Origin: Fragum whitleyi
Lineage: Eukaryota > Mollusca > Bivalvia > Cardiida > Cardiidae
NCBI GenBank assembly: GCA_948146395.1
Contig: OX411545.1
Location: forward strand, 19,847,526-19,911,525
DNA length: 64,000 nucleotides
Reading direction: 5' to 3'
Of this stretch, positions 12,273-59,789 are shown piece by piece. The position numbers were made by a program, and so were the translations under genes. Below the pieces are notes generated by a model that worked only from the letters and a program-made list of their open reading frames with translations, was not told the DNA's origin and made no database searches. Positions within the stretch are counted from its first letter, which is position 1; every line of letters begins with the position of its first letter.

Positions 12273-14248
12273 ATGTCAGACGTTTCACTATTGAGACTGT
12301 TCACACCAGAGACATTTTACTATTCAGACGTTTCCTACCCAGACGTTTCTCTACCTTTTTGTATTGGTATAGACGTTTCACTACCTTTTTCTTTAAAAAG
12401 GTCATTGATTATCCTTTTAACCATGTTTTTGTTTTTTATATAGAAGGAAAAAAATGGGATTTTGATAATGAATAATTTATTAATTTGCTTTTAATAAACT
12501 TATGTTTGATTTATAATTTTACTTCTCAAACAAGTTCTGAATGATTCTGTTTACCACATAGCTGGTTTCATCATTAGCAGGTATATAAATGATGGTGAGA
12601 CATTAAATGTTTTGTTGTTGTTGTTGCTGCTGTTGCTATAGAATGCACATGGTTATCAATTAGGGTCTGATTACAGAAGATTGTGGTGTAAGTGAAATAT
12701 ATAGACAATCAGCTGACTAGTGATTTAATGGAAAATTTATAAGCAGATCTTACGTAGAAATAAATTGTACAGGCAGTTATAATTGTCACTTTTCTAAAAG
12801 AAGTGGTCGCAGGTCGTCAACTACCTATTGTAGAGTCCAAGAGTTTGATAAGGCTGGAGGGGTGACAATAATTTTTCTAGGGATTCAATTTTAGTTATAT
12901 TGGTTAATACATGTATCATTTAGTAAATCTTAATTAATATAATTGTCACAGACTATTGTCACTCATAATGTTCCATCTGAAATTAACCTTGTTTTGGTAT
13001 TTCATAAAAAAATCAAAAGCAATACACATGGCTTTATTTTATTTCAATTTACAGTAAAATGAATTTTTGGTTTGGTAAGGTTATATTTGATTTCCCCAAA
13101 ATGGTTGTAACTTAGCAAGTAGAAATCTTTCAGTAACTGCAATCAAGGGTTAATTAATATACTGTAAATGCATCTGCAAATAACTACTGTAGTGATCATG
13201 ACACCCTTTTAATCTTTGACACACTTCAAACACATTTAATCCGAAACAGTCTATTTGTCTTTTAACAACATGCTGATACATTACAATTCAATGGCAGAAT
13301 TGAACTACTATAACTCAAACAGCCATTGAGATATCAAAGAAGACAATTTAATTAACATGTCTTTAGTTTTGAGTATTTGTCTTTTTTAAAGTTATTAAAT
13401 TGATTCAAGTGCCAATTCAGTTATTACTTATCCATTTCTACAAAAATGAAACAGAATATCATACAAAAAACTATGAATGGTTAAGGGCATACATCGCAAG
13501 AGAATATATATAATAAGGTAAATTGTTAACATTTTGTTATATTGAAGAATGGAATGCAGTTTGAAACATTGTGGGAAAAATAAAAAAGATGCTTTTAACA
13601 ACATCTCCCTTTCTCAAAATATTTTCTCCCGAATTTACACATTCTTACACACAACATACTACAAATTGAACTGATGGACAAAAAACAATTTAATGAAATA
13701 AGGCTGAAATCTCTTTTAAATTGGAGTTGGTAAAAGTAAGTCTTCTCTTACTTTGATGCATAACATAATACAATAAATTCAACTATGTCTTCAATGTTGT
13801 TTCGCTTTTCTCTATCTTTTGGGTCTTGTTTTATAGACACATGGCTACAAAGAGAATATGGCATGAATGTTGCATACACTCACACATTTATTTCTTTTTC
13901 AATTTTTGACCCCAAAAGCCCAAATATCCAACAATTAAAGATTGGTGTGAATTGATTTAAACTGTTTCACACTTCAGGTAATTGTATGACAGATATACAT
14001 AATATGTATGCCTGTAATACTTAGTCAACACAAGTTTGCAAATGAAGATTTCTATTCTTTAAATTTTTGGAGACTAAATCTTGATTGCTCATAAAATGCA
14101 CCAGAATTCAAAATAAATGTAAAATATCAACATCTTTATGCATATAAAACTCTAAAATATACAAGACGTTTCACTACCAAAAAGTAGTGAAACGTCTTGG
14201 TAGGAAATGTCTGGGTAGGAAACGTCTAAATAGTGAAACGCCTGTCAT
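12273..14248. mobile_element. About 2-kb non-autonomous TIR element, Mutator-like
   Basis: The terminal atgtcagacgtttcactatt (left) is inverted at the right end as gtgaaacgcctgtcat. Each end carries repeated gacgtttc(a/c)ctac motifs. An identical 11-bp direct repeat tctcatttttc flanks it (12260-12270, 14249-14259). The interior is AT-rich without an ORF. An 8-11 bp duplication points to MULE-type or similar transposition. Confidence 0.72.
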
Positions 14249-14397
14249 TCTCATTTTTCTACCAGAAATGCCTTAATGAGAGAAAAATCTCAAAACAAAA
14301 AGCAATTAAGAGAAGAATTTGTAAGTTCTCGCTAAAAACCTAAATTTCTCATTTAATTTTCGCAAAATGTAATATTTTTGCACATGAGCCGGTGTAA

Positions 14398-16375
14398 CAG
14401 TGTAACGTGTCCCCCTGGGTAACGTGTCCCCGGGGACAGGTTACCCAGGGGTAACGTGTCCCCCCTTGGGGTAACGTGTCCCCCCCATGGAAAACATTAT
14501 TTCTTATCAAAATTTTAATATTTCATTCATGCTATTTTGTATATCTCTAAATCAATTTAAAAAAGACATATAAAAAGAATACCTGTAATTTTTGAGTGGT
14601 TTTCAATTCCTCAAACCAAAATATAATTTACTTACTATGATTTTCTTATCAAATCTATTTTCCTTTTTTTTTTTAATTTTTATAGTAATCAATCTTGGTA
14701 TATTATGCAAATATTTGAAAGTTTAATGAAAAAAATATAAAAAAAAAATCTTTAGTGGGGGGGACATGTGACCCGGGGTAACCTGTCCCCGGTGACACGT
14801 TACCCCGGGGTAACCTGTCCCCCTATTAAAATGCTTTTATCCATTTGATTTCACCTTCCAGTCATTCATTTTTCTTAAGAAATTATCATATGATATTCAT
14901 TGAATAACATTTCATTATTTTTTTTAAAAAAATTGATGGTTTTTTAAAAGAAAAATCATTAGCGCTTGCATGTTTTAATTTTTTGCAATATTACTTTTGC
15001 AATATCTAAAGTTTTCCCAAGTCCATATTTAGATTGATAAATAGCATTTATTAACATATCATGTTAATATTGCAGTTTTCATAAGAAAGCAACATGACAA
15101 ATTCATTCAATACTTCTTCTTTTGAAAGGGGGACAGGTTACCCAAGCCAGGGTAACATGTCCCCGGGGGACAGGTTACCCCAGGGTAACCTGTCCCCCTA
15201 TTCCAAATACTTTTTTCATTAAAGATATCACCTTCCAGTCATTCAGTTGTGATATAATTAAGACTATAAAATAACTTTCAAATAAAAGAAATTGTTTTTG
15301 TAAACTTTTGTTAAAATTCCTGGTTAACATGTTAGCAATGTTTTCCCAGTCTGGGGTAATCTTTTTTTTAAGAGACAAGTAACCACAGATTGGAAAATCT
15401 TACATGTACCCAAAAAGATTTAGAATAAATAAGAAAAAGACAATATTTTGGTAAATTTGTGCACAGATCATTATTGATAACCTTTTTAGAGGTGGGACAG
15501 GTTACCCAGGCCTGGGAAACCTGTCCCCCCCCCCCCCGACATACACATACACTCACAATAATAAATTTTCTTATAATTCTTTTAAGTGAATAACTAATTT
15601 GTATAACAGTTTTGATATAAATGAGACTATCAAACAGATTTCAAATAAAGAAAAATGTATTTGGAAGTTTTTTTTTAATAAATCCTTATTAACAACCTTT
15701 TTTTTGTTTTTTCACTGGGTTAACAGGCCTGGGTAACATGTTTCAGAGGCAAGTGACCACAGCCTTAGAAACCCAACCCCCAAACAATTTGAAATATTAT
15801 TAAATAATTGAAAACATATGGGTTTATTTTTGCAAATATCATTGCTGACAGCATTTTTGGGGGTGGGACAGGTTACCCAAGCCTGGGTAACGTGTCCCCG
15901 GGGACAGGTTACCCCAGCTTGGGTAACCTGTCCCACCCCCCAATTCACACAAAGAAAAAATTCATGCTTTGAATAATTTTTCTAAGAACTAGATCATTCG
16001 TAGATATGTTCATAGTCATGATGACATTTTACAATTATTTTTCTGAAAAAATGAAAAAAATTTTTTTATTCCATTATAATACTTATCATGGAAAATATAA
16101 AAATCCTTCAGAACTGAAACAGTTCCCAAAACAGATCAAAATTACATATAGATCAAAGAAAGAGACTTGTAACGCATAGAATAAAAATATCTTGGTAAAA
16201 GAAATGTGACTAAATATTGGTTTACAATATCTGTAGGGGGGGACAGGTTACCCCAGGGGGGGACAGGTTACCCCGGCTGATTTCTAGGGTAACGTGTCCC
16301 CGGGGACAGGTTACCCCGGGGTAACCTGTCCCCGGGGACACGTTACCCAGGGGACAGGTTACCCTGGGACACCTG
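14398..16375. repeat. About 370-bp tandem array with GGGGACAGGTTACC palindromic core
   Basis: Cores occur near 14400-14485, 14756-14823, 15128-15205, 15495-15535, 15718-15750, 15865-15938 and 16237-16372. Each combines ggggacaggttacccc with its reverse complement, in places as perfect palindromes. The AT-rich spacers are mutually related (caccttccagtcattca recurs at about 14850 and 15229). The last core is compound, with several units in a row. Confidence 0.9.
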
Positions 16376-16639
16376 AATTATCCCTGAAAATCTTGTTTGG
16401 GAAATTTTTCATCTTGCTCAAACGAACACCCGTCAGTTAAGGGAGAGTTTGAAATAACATTAGATTCTAATCAGTTTAATTTGCTCACTTAATTCAAATG
16501 CTACGCACAGAAAGAAAAAATGATTTTTTTTTTTAAACATACATGTTCAGAAATAGTAAGTTAAATCTGAATTTGAACTATAAATATTGACCTCTTTTTA
16601 AGAAGAGCAGAGACACAGTAAAGGGTTTATTAAAAGTAA

Positions 16640-16745
16640 ATCAGGGTGGAAAGTTTTGCTTGACACAGGACTTGAACCTACAACCCCTGGAACACTAGTT
16701 CCTTCATTCTACCAACTAAGCTAACCAGGCACCAAGACATGATTC
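16640..16745 (-). mobile_element. tRNA-derived SINE fragment
   Basis: On the minus strand there is an A-box-like ttagcttagttggtag and a B-box-like gggttgtaggttcaagtcc. The amino-acceptor arm does not pair well and no functional tRNA fold is visible. Confidence 0.6.
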
Positions 16746-16845
16746 TACCCAGTCGACTACTTCACTCCTCCCCCTTTTAACCAAAAGGAATTGGTACCAG
16801 TAACCATACAGCTCCCAAATGGCTGGACCATGAGTCCATAGTTTT

Positions 16846-17842
16846 TAGCTCCACTGGCTGAAAGCCACTGGGGCTATTGTCATGGCGTTGTGTCCGTCCG
16901 TGCGTCCGGTCGTAAACTTTTTCTTTAAAAATCTTCTCCTCAGAAACTACTGGATGAATTTCAACCAAACTTCACAGGAATGATCCTTGGGTGACCTTCT
17001 TTCAAAGTTGTTCAAGAAATTTTGATCCAATGAAAAACATGGATTTAATGGGCATGGCTAATTTCCAAATATGGTAAAAAGTGAGTTTTCTCAGATTCTA
17101 ATGGATGGATATCAACCAAATTTTACATGAATGATCCTTGGGTGCCCCTTTATCTGTCTACCAAAAATTATTGTGATCGGATGAAAAATATGTATTTAAT
17201 GGGCGGAGGTCATTTCTCTATATGTTATATAGTGGAAACTTTGAAAATCATTTTCTCAGAATGTAATCGATGGATATCAACCAAATTTCACTGGAATGAT
17301 TCTTGAGTGACCCTTTCAAGTTTATAAAAAATTATTGGCATTGGATGAAAAATGTGCATTTTATGGGTGGAGGTCATTTCTCTATATGATATATACTGGA
17401 AACTTTGAAAATCATTTTCCTAGAATGTAATTCATGGATATCAACCAAATTTCACTGGAATGATACTTGAATGACCTTTTATCAGTCGTCCAAAAATAAT
17501 TGTGATCAGATGAAAAATATGTATTTTATGGGCAGAGGTCATTTCTCTATATGTTATATAGTGGAAACTTTTAAAATCATTTTCTCAGAATGAAACTGAT
17601 GGATATCAATCAAACTTCATTGGTATGATACTTTGGTGACCCATTATCATGCAGCCTAAAATTATTGGCGTTGGATTAAAAATATGTCTTTTATGGTTGG
17701 AAGTCATTTCTCTTTATGTTGTATAGTGGAAACTTTTAAAATCATTTCAATTAACATCAATAGAACCCAAACTTAGGTTTGCTATTACAAGAATTTCAAG
17801 CCTGTGGAGCGACTCAAGCCATTCATGGCTTTCTAGTTATCT
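16846..17842 (-). mobile_element. Pearl/Helentron-like element, AGCTCCACTGG family
   Basis: It begins with tttttagctccactggctga and a short hairpin, then a GTCC run. It continues with 120-130 bp tandem units (gatggatatcaaccaaattt, gggcggaggtcatttctcta) and ends gactcaagccattcatggct. Confidence 0.75.
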
Positions 17843-17849
17843 GATTTAC

Positions 17850-19030
17850 TACAAACTTGGTCAGAATGATTGGACCATCAAAAGGATTGTTTTTCCCCGC
17901 CATTCAGCGAAGGGGATATAGTAATGGTCTCCTTCCGCAATTTTGTCACTAAACTTGTCTGGAGCATATCTCGTAGAGTATAGAAGCCTTCAACTTGAAA
18001 CTTTATAGGTGGATAGATCTCATGGAGGAGAAGTGCAGTGCATAAGAAATACAACTCTTGCTTGCATAATTTTGGAGTTATTGCCCTTTGTAATTTTGAA
18101 TACTTAGATTTTGTCCAGAGCATATCTCTGAAAGTTAAATAGCTATCAACTTGAACATTTATAGGTGGATAGATCTCATAGGAGAAGTGCAGTGCATGAG
18201 AACAACAACTCTTGCTTGCATAATTTTGGAGTTATTGCTCTTTGGTATTTTTAACTCTTACTCTTTTTCAGGGGCATTGGACTCATGATGAGGAAGCTCA
18301 GTACAAAAGAATCCTTAATCTATTAGGCTTCAGTTTACTATCAAGCTTTTGTGACAGGGGAAGGCCATGTCCGACATGGCTCTTATTCCTTTTGAAAATG
18401 GGTCAGATCTGTCAAACGTCATGGGAAAAAGTAGCCAATACTAAAATTTGATAAGAAAATTAACACTCTAAGGTTCACAGTTTTCATCTGATAGACTTCA
18501 AACTTGCTCAGAATGATTGTATTATTACAAGGATGGTTCCTTTCAAAAATGGGCTCCATCCGTCAAACACCAGGGGAAAAGGGGGCCAAGTTATCATATT
18601 TGTTTAGAAAATCCTTGTTAACACTCTTAAGTCCACAGTTTTTATCCAATTTCTTCAAAATTGGTCAGAATGATTGGACCATCACAAGGATAAGTTCTAT
18701 AAGAAATGGGTAAGATCCGACAAGCATCATGGAAAAAGGAGCCAAATCAATTTTTTATTAAAAAATCCTTGTCAGCTCTCTAAAGTCCACAGATTCCATC
18801 CTATTGATTTCAAACTTGCTTAGAATGATTGTACTTTCACATAAATGGTTCCTTTTGAAAATAGGCTCAAACTGTCTAGCGCATGGGAAATGGAGCCAAA
18901 TGAAAATAACAAATCCACAGTTTCCATCTGATTGTCTTCAAACTTGCTCAGAATGATTGGACTATCACAAGGATTGTCCCTTTCAAAAATGGGTAAGTTC
19001 CACCTACAGTCATGAGAAAAAGGGCTTTTT
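17850..19030 (+). repeat. Two interleaved tandem-core repeat families
   Basis: At 17940-18245 there are two units of about 155 bp (catatctc.taga, ggtggatagatctcat, tcttgcttgcataattttgg). From 18275 to 19030 there are about five units of 140-155 bp (ttcaaacttgctcagaatga, cacaaggatggttcctttc, catgggaaaa). The second family starts near 17850 and is interrupted by the first. Confidence 0.75.
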
Positions 19031-20084
19031 TGGTGTGAGCCCACATCAATGAATTACAGAACAAGTTCGAGTTTGGTTCTGGTCCATTGATTTCAGGAAG
19101 ATACGGATACTGGATTTAGAAAATTACTATGAAATTCAGTTATCCAGACTTTTTTTCTATACCCTAATCCCTTTGATATATTTACTAACTTTTAGTGTGT
19201 GAGCTCACATTTATGAGTTACAGAACAAGTTCGAGTTTGGTTCCAGTTCATTAAACGATTTCAGATATACAGTAATTTGTTGATTTGGAATGTGAGTGAT
19301 AGCAATTAACATTTACAGGTGTGTTACAATTAGCTACTAATCCTCGCTATAGTTTCTAGATACATACTGATTAACCAGTACAGGGGATTGAAATTTTAAC
19401 TCTTACAACTCTACAGCTATCTATTGTTGAAAGCAATTTTGTGGCGGTGTATATTGTGACAATGGCATTCTTGTTGTAACATATTTTAATGAAAAACGTA
19501 TTTTCACAATATTGAATGGGGAATAAAACAGTTATTTTACGGAGAGTCATGTCACAGGGAAATATAGTTACCCGCAGTGTAGGCAAGTTGTGGCTGTCAG
19601 TGATGACATTTTGAACTTGCCTTCTGCCCTTTGTACCATACAACAGTGCAGAACATTATCTACTCCACCTCTGGACAAAAGCATTCAAGGTTATACAAAA
19701 AAATGAAATGACTTTTTATATGGCTACACCTCCAATATGACCCTTCGTGACTGAAATTCCTGTCTGCTATTGATTAATTCTACTGTTTTTTGCAAACAAA
19801 ACATCCACCAAAATCTCAGATCACATCTTTTTGAAGGCAATGGATTGATTTATCTTTAATCTTAGCCATTAAATACACAACATCCTAGGAGTGGGATGAC
19901 TTAAATTTCAATTGGCAAGCAGGTTCACAATTAAAGGAGTTATATATACTATCAAGGGGGGTAACCCTAGATGCATTTCTTGATGCATTTCATGCAAGTT
20001 ATGCCCCTTTCTCAACTTAGATTTTCATCTACCATCCAGCAATCAACAGCTGAGTATAGGCACCTGTAGGCGGTGCTCTTGTTG
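19031..20084. other. Intergenic DNA with a ~45-bp direct repeat
   Basis: tacagaacaagttcgagttt occurs at about 19055 and 19217 within a longer direct repeat. The stretch 19930-20075 resembles the end of a pearl-like element (aggcggtgctcttgttg). No gene is visible. Confidence 0.5.
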
Positions 20085-20295
20085 TACTTCATGGTCTATG
20101 GTTAGGACTGTGGCTTAGGATTGGAAGGTCCTAGGATTAAGTCCTGCTCAGACCAGAGTATTTAGGTCCAGAAAAAAAGTTTACTCAATGTTTGCTCCTC
20201 TCCATCCATTTGTATAAATGGGTACCCATTAGAGTTGGAATTCTGAGTGGCTGCAAAAGTCAGCGTTGAGTCACCATGTGTAAATGACTTGCAAT
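20085..20295 (+). mobile_element. Degenerate tRNA-derived SINE
   Basis: ctaggattaagtcctgctc resembles a B box, with a weak A-box-like gttaggactgtggcttagg upstream. The body contains gggtacccattagagttgga. Confidence 0.35.
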
Positions 20296-20299
20296 TTAA

Positions 20300-20826
20300 A
20301 GAAAAATTCACAATCCCTTCTCAATCAATATCTTGATCCCAAATCCCCCTTCTATCAGTATCTTACTCCAAATCCTCCTTCTATAAGTATCTAAATCCAC
20401 CCCCCCAATTATCATTATCTAAATTCAAAATCTTTCCACTATCAGTATCTTAATCCAAAATCACCCACTATCAGTATCTAACCACCCCTTCTCTATCAGT
20501 ATGTAAATCCAAAATTCTACTCTATCAGTATCTAAATCCATATTTCCCCCCTCTATCAGTATCTAAATAAAAAATCCCACTCTGTCAGTATCTAAATAAA
20601 AAATCCCACTCTGTCAGTATCTAAATGCAAAATCCCACTCTATAAGTATATAAATCCAAAATCCCTCTCTATCAGTAAATAAATCCAAAATCCCACTCTG
20701 TCAGTATCTAAATCCAAAGTCACACTCTATCAGTATATAAATCCAAAACACACTCTATCAGTATCTAAATCCAAAAACCCACTCTGTCAGTATCTTAATC
20801 CAAAATGTCCCCTCTATTAGTATCTC
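20300..20826 (+). repeat. 25-27 bp minisatellite upstream of PARG exon 1
   Basis: About 20 degenerate units of the type ctctatcagtatctaaatcc plus aaaatcc run to within 15 bases of the acceptor at 20841. Unit lengths vary, and the pyrimidine-rich last unit merges into the polypyrimidine tract. Confidence 0.93.
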
Positions 20827-20859
20827 TTTTATTTGTTTCAGATATTGTGTCAGAGTAGA

Positions 20860-55398
<34,539 letters not shown>

Positions 55399-55699
55399 GG
55401 AAATGTACGAAATGAGCCTCTGCATGACATTTCCAACAATTTGATATTTACCAAGGGCACGAACTCGGAGTAGCCTAAACAGACATGAAGTGCAAAAAGA
55501 ATATTCCCTTACATCCTTAAGAGGGGTTAAGACCTTATCTATCTGCGGAGCCATAACAAAGACGCTGGTCAGACTGTGCCGATGCACAGACTGGCCAGAG
55601 ACTTTGCTTTGCACACATGCCAAATTGTTTGAAATGTCACACACAGACTCAAATGATTTTTCTCATGGGATGTCACTCTCGTCAGAAGGTCAATTTTTT

Positions 55700-55890
55700 T
55701 GTTTGTTTGAATGGGTTTTACGCTGCTTTCAACAATCTTTCAACTATATTGTGGCAGCTGGAGCACCAGTAGATTCCTGGTACTTCCATCACATCCTTTC
55801 CTAGCCTCCATCTCACACAAGTCTACAATTATCAATCCATTGGTGAGAGACATATAGTCAGAAAAAATGAGTGCTGCCTTCTGGGATTAG
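55700..55890 (-). mobile_element. SINE copy downstream of PARG
   Basis: Inverse of the family: tgaatgggttttacgctgct, ttcaac, catcacatcctttcctagcc, caatccattggtgagagaca. Confidence 0.75.
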
Positions 55891-56280
55891 AAAGTCAATT
55901 GTTATTGTTGCTGATAAATATAAAAAACCCACATACTCATATTTAGCCATCAAATGCAAATACACTTCTATTAAGGGTCCACTTTAATTAAGCAACCATC
56001 ATCAAAAAGTCCCTCCAACAAAAGCAAAATCTCCAAGCAAGTCAACATTCTTCAATGAAAAATTGTTTATTATTGCATCTTATGTGATTGGAACCGACAT
56101 AGGATAAGGGAAGAATTATGCCCAACCTTTAAATGATATCAAAATGACCTGTTTTATTTATCCTCATATGCTTTTAGGTGGTCCATTTAGTGGCCACTTA
56201 ACACAAGATTTTTTGTTACTTCTGTTTGCAAGTTTCCTCTAAGATATATCATGTCTCTCTTTCAATAAAAGAAGTACATA

Positions 56281-56814
56281 CACTGCCCTCCAAAAGATCC
56301 TTCACACACATTTTATTTATAAGATTTTCAGCTTTAATCTTTTTAAACAAAGTTATAGATTAGTTTTTATTACTTAAAATCTGATTATTCCCATTTGAAC
56401 GCTACTTTAGACAACAAAATGACTGTTGATAAAGATAATATTTTAGAACAATGTATAACAGAAAATATTGAGACAAAAGGAGAAAATGCTGATTATCAGT
56501 GGTATGTTGTGAGAGACTTGTAAATAGCATGCCTAGATGCATGTTCAGGCTGTCTTACCTGCTAATGGAGGCTACACTAAATATTGACAGAAGTTGATCC
56601 CCTTGATAGAAAATTTGGCAAAATGGTGAACTATTCTGATTTTGTCGATCTACATGATTTTGCCATTTCTGGTATTGCTTCTTAATTGATACATTGCAAT
56701 AAAGATATAAAGTATACATTTTATTAATAAAAATAATATAAAACTTTGTTTTAAATTACTTAAGCTAAAGATCTTTAAAAGAAGTGTGTGTGAAGAAACT
56801 TTTGGAGGGCAGTG
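56281..56814. mobile_element. 534-bp Tc1/mariner-type MITE, copy B (inverted)
   Basis: It has the same length and TIRs as copy A in reverse orientation, flanked by TA. The two differ at scattered positions only. Confidence 0.88.
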
Positions 56815-57865
56815 TAAATGTTACTTTAAATTGGACTAAGAATAAGTGGGATTGAATTTTACATTTGTTGCTTATAACATGACTTCCTTCGTGGGACGGA
56901 AATAACCCAAATGAATATTTTTGATGGTACACAGGTGTTATTTCACTGGTGTATTTATTATGCAAATAATCTTAGAGCGTACAGCAATGTAAATTTGCTT
57001 TCGTAAAAATAATGGCTGTCATGATGTCTTTTTACAAACAGCGTTATATGTTCAGCAGAAAATTTTGATCAAAAAATTTTAACAGCTTTGTTGATTTATA
57101 GCAGCAATTTGTGTCATATTATAAATAGAATTTGTGGTATAAACATAACAAATTTTTCGAACTTGTCATTTAAAACGAATAAAAACTCAGCAAAGATTTT
57201 TCTTACCTATTTATAGATGACTAGTTTAATAAATTTGGTATTTCATGACTATTCAATATATATTCTATAATTGCGATCCAATAGAATCAAGAATTCTGAT
57301 TGGTTTAAATCGCATCACGTTGGTAAATCCATTGCACTTTATTTGTGTATAAAATGCAATAGGTCTTTCGGGAAACCCCCGACTTTCATTCTGCAAGTAC
57401 TGTGTTGTAGGAACTCTAATTAACCTAGTTCCTGATCATCAACTCAACATTTCTATTTAATCTATCATAAATTAAGATATTTTCGAAAGGATTTACAAGC
57501 ATACAGTTCTGATTCTGAACTGACGTAAACTTAGAAAACAGCGATTCAATGAAGACCATCCAGCAACCCTCTCAACCATGACCGACCACGCCGTTTTCGT
57601 TCAAAAATACAGACTAACTTGGAAGAAACAAGTTTTTTATCATAAGTACCTCTACGTATTTCAAAGTTGTCGTTTATTTGTGTGTCATTTGTTTTACTTT
57701 ATTACATTTCATTTCGATAGCGAGAAAAAAAAAACACGATTTAAAAATAGATTGTGTAATCTATACGCGCAGTAAGTAGACTTGAAGCTTTAGTGTTTGG
57801 CTGAGTATTCAATGTGATGGTTTTTTAGATGTAGAGGACTGCAATTATAAGGGACAAGTGTCTTT

Positions 57866-58006
57866 TTCACTGTGTTTATTGGGGTATAAAGTGCAATTGC
57901 CTCAGCACATGGCTTAAGCATAACGCCCTACGGGCATTATTTGCCATGTGCTAAGGCAATTGCACTTTATACCCCAGTAAACGCAGTGAAAAAGACACTC
58001 ATCTCT
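57866..58006. repeat. Palindromic hairpin element, left copy
   Basis: gtgtctttttcactgtgttt, attggggtataaagtgcaat, tgcctcagcacatggc fold onto the mirrored half; the loop is around the ataacgccctacgggcatta region. Confidence 0.92.
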
Positions 58007-58547
58007 ATAGTATTTGTATAATATTTACAGGGGGCATCTACAAACTTAACAAAGAATATAGGAATGTGGTGTCCCCCAAGCTGTTTGCATGCTGTGTGGG
58101 ATCTCCGTCAAGCTCACTTTATCAATATATATCCGAAAATTACATAGCACAAAGACCAATCTCTCAAAGAAATATACGTAACAATGGGTCAATACAACAT
58201 GACAGAAGGCTTAGATCAAGAAAGGTTAAACCTAAGAGTAAAAGAGGAGGAAAACGTTAAAATGTTGGGTTGTGCAGGGCTAATGCCGACTTTCTTTGCA
58301 TATGCAAAAGCAACTAGATTTCTGAACTTGCATTATAAATTCCATTACAATTTTTACAAGAGTTCACTTGAATCAAAGAGAAAATGTTAAGATATTGATG
58401 GACCTTGAAGAATTATGAGAAATTACAGGGATTCATGTATAGGAGCTCCAGACACTGAAATTTAACTGAATTACTGTTGACAGCATTGTTTATCCACAAA
58501 AGAAAATACACTGATTCACTGTAGACAAATGAATTATAGTAATCTTT

Positions 58548-59250
58548 ATTATACCCCCCACCTACGAAGTAGAGGGGGGTATATTGGTTTCACCATGTCT
58601 GTCTGTCCATCCGTCCGTCCATCCGTCCGTAGACCTTTTTTGTTTCCGGACTCTAACTCAAGAACCGAATGACTTACAATCATAGAACTTTATACAAATG
58701 TTCCTTATGACCCAAGGAAGTGCCCTATTGTTTTTGGGTCATATAGGTCAAAGGTCAAGGTCACTGTCAGCCTTTGTCCAATTTTTGTTTCCGGACTCTA
58801 ACTCAAGAACCAAGTGGCCTACAATCATGAAACTTTATACAAATGTTCCTTATGACCCAAGGAAGTGCCCTATTGTTTTTGGGTCACATAGGTCAAAGGT
58901 CAAGGTCACAGTAAATTTTTGTTCAATTTTCGTTTCCGGACTCAAACTCGAGAACCAAGTGATTTACATGTATGAAACTTTATGCAAATGTTGCTTATGA
59001 TCCAAGGAAGTGCCCTATTGGTTTTTGGGTCATATAGGTCAAAGGTCAAGGTCACAGTCAATTTTTGTTCAATTTTTATTTCTGGACTCTTAACTCAAAA
59101 ACCAAGCGACCTTGAATCATGAAACTTCATGCAAATGCTACATATGACCTCAATATTAGTTACAAACACATCCTGCACTAATACACTTACATTCTGACAA
59201 AGCACTTGTGGGAGGGTATTAGTCCGCTCTGCGACAGTTCTACTTTGTTT
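58548..59250 (-). mobile_element. Pearl-like element, TATACCCCCCACC family
   Basis: The head tataccccccacctacgaag / tagaggggggtata hairpin is followed by ccatccgtccgtccatccgt. About four units of about 125 bp follow (ggactctaactcaagaacca, tatgacccaaggaagtgccc), with end ggtattagtccgctctgcga. Confidence 0.85.
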
Positions 59251-59646
59251 TTAGATAATAATTATCTTGTGACTTGTTAGGATATTTGTTTCGAGATATT
59301 GATAAAAAATAACTCATTAGTGAAAATTTGTCTCTGAATTTAAACTTGCGCTTGGTATTTTTGGGGATAAAATAAAACTTTGTATTTTGTTTTGAATATT
59401 TCCGGAGAATGTATAGGATGAGCATTACTGGAAACTTCCCTCTGAACAAAGCCATAACTTCACTGTGATAAAAACCATGTATGATTTGAATTGTTTTAGT
59501 TTTGTTTTGTTGTAATTTTATTGACAATAAACAGTATTTACTATTCTACTTCTTGAGTTACTTCCACTGTCTACCTTGATAGTGGGTATATCCTTGGCTC
59601 AGCACAAAGTGGTTTTAACTCCCTATAAAAACATTATAGGGATGAG

Positions 59647-59789
59647 TGTCTTTTTCACTGCGTTTATTGGGGTATAAAGTGCAATTGCCTTAGCACATGG
59701 CAAATAACGCCCATAGGGCGTTATGATTAAGCCATGTGCTAAGGCAATTGCACTTTATACCCCAATAAACGCAGTGAAAAAGACACTCG
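59647..59789. repeat. Palindromic hairpin element, right copy
   Basis: Same arms (gagtgtctttttcactgcgt ...) with loop caaataacgcccatagggcg. The two hairpins can also pair with each other. Confidence 0.92.

Noticed and set aside
18242..18451. Frame beginning MVFLTLTLFQGHW near possible upstream PARG exons
   Set aside because: It crosses two tandem repeat families and has no phase-compatible link to exon 1.
20842..20859. Extending the PARG start upstream of the ATG
   Set aside because: The frame is open for six codons to the acceptor, but no convincing upstream coding exon was found. The ATG at 20860 was kept with this caveat.
56264..56269. AATAAA as PARG polyadenylation signal
   Set aside because: It is the first AATAAA after the stop, but about 870 bp away, past a SINE. 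No supporting downstream element could be judged, so it was not called.
58066..58390. Two overlapping frames with basic C-termini
   Set aside because: They are inside the centre of the giant inverted repeat; no domain, splice or composition signal supports translation.
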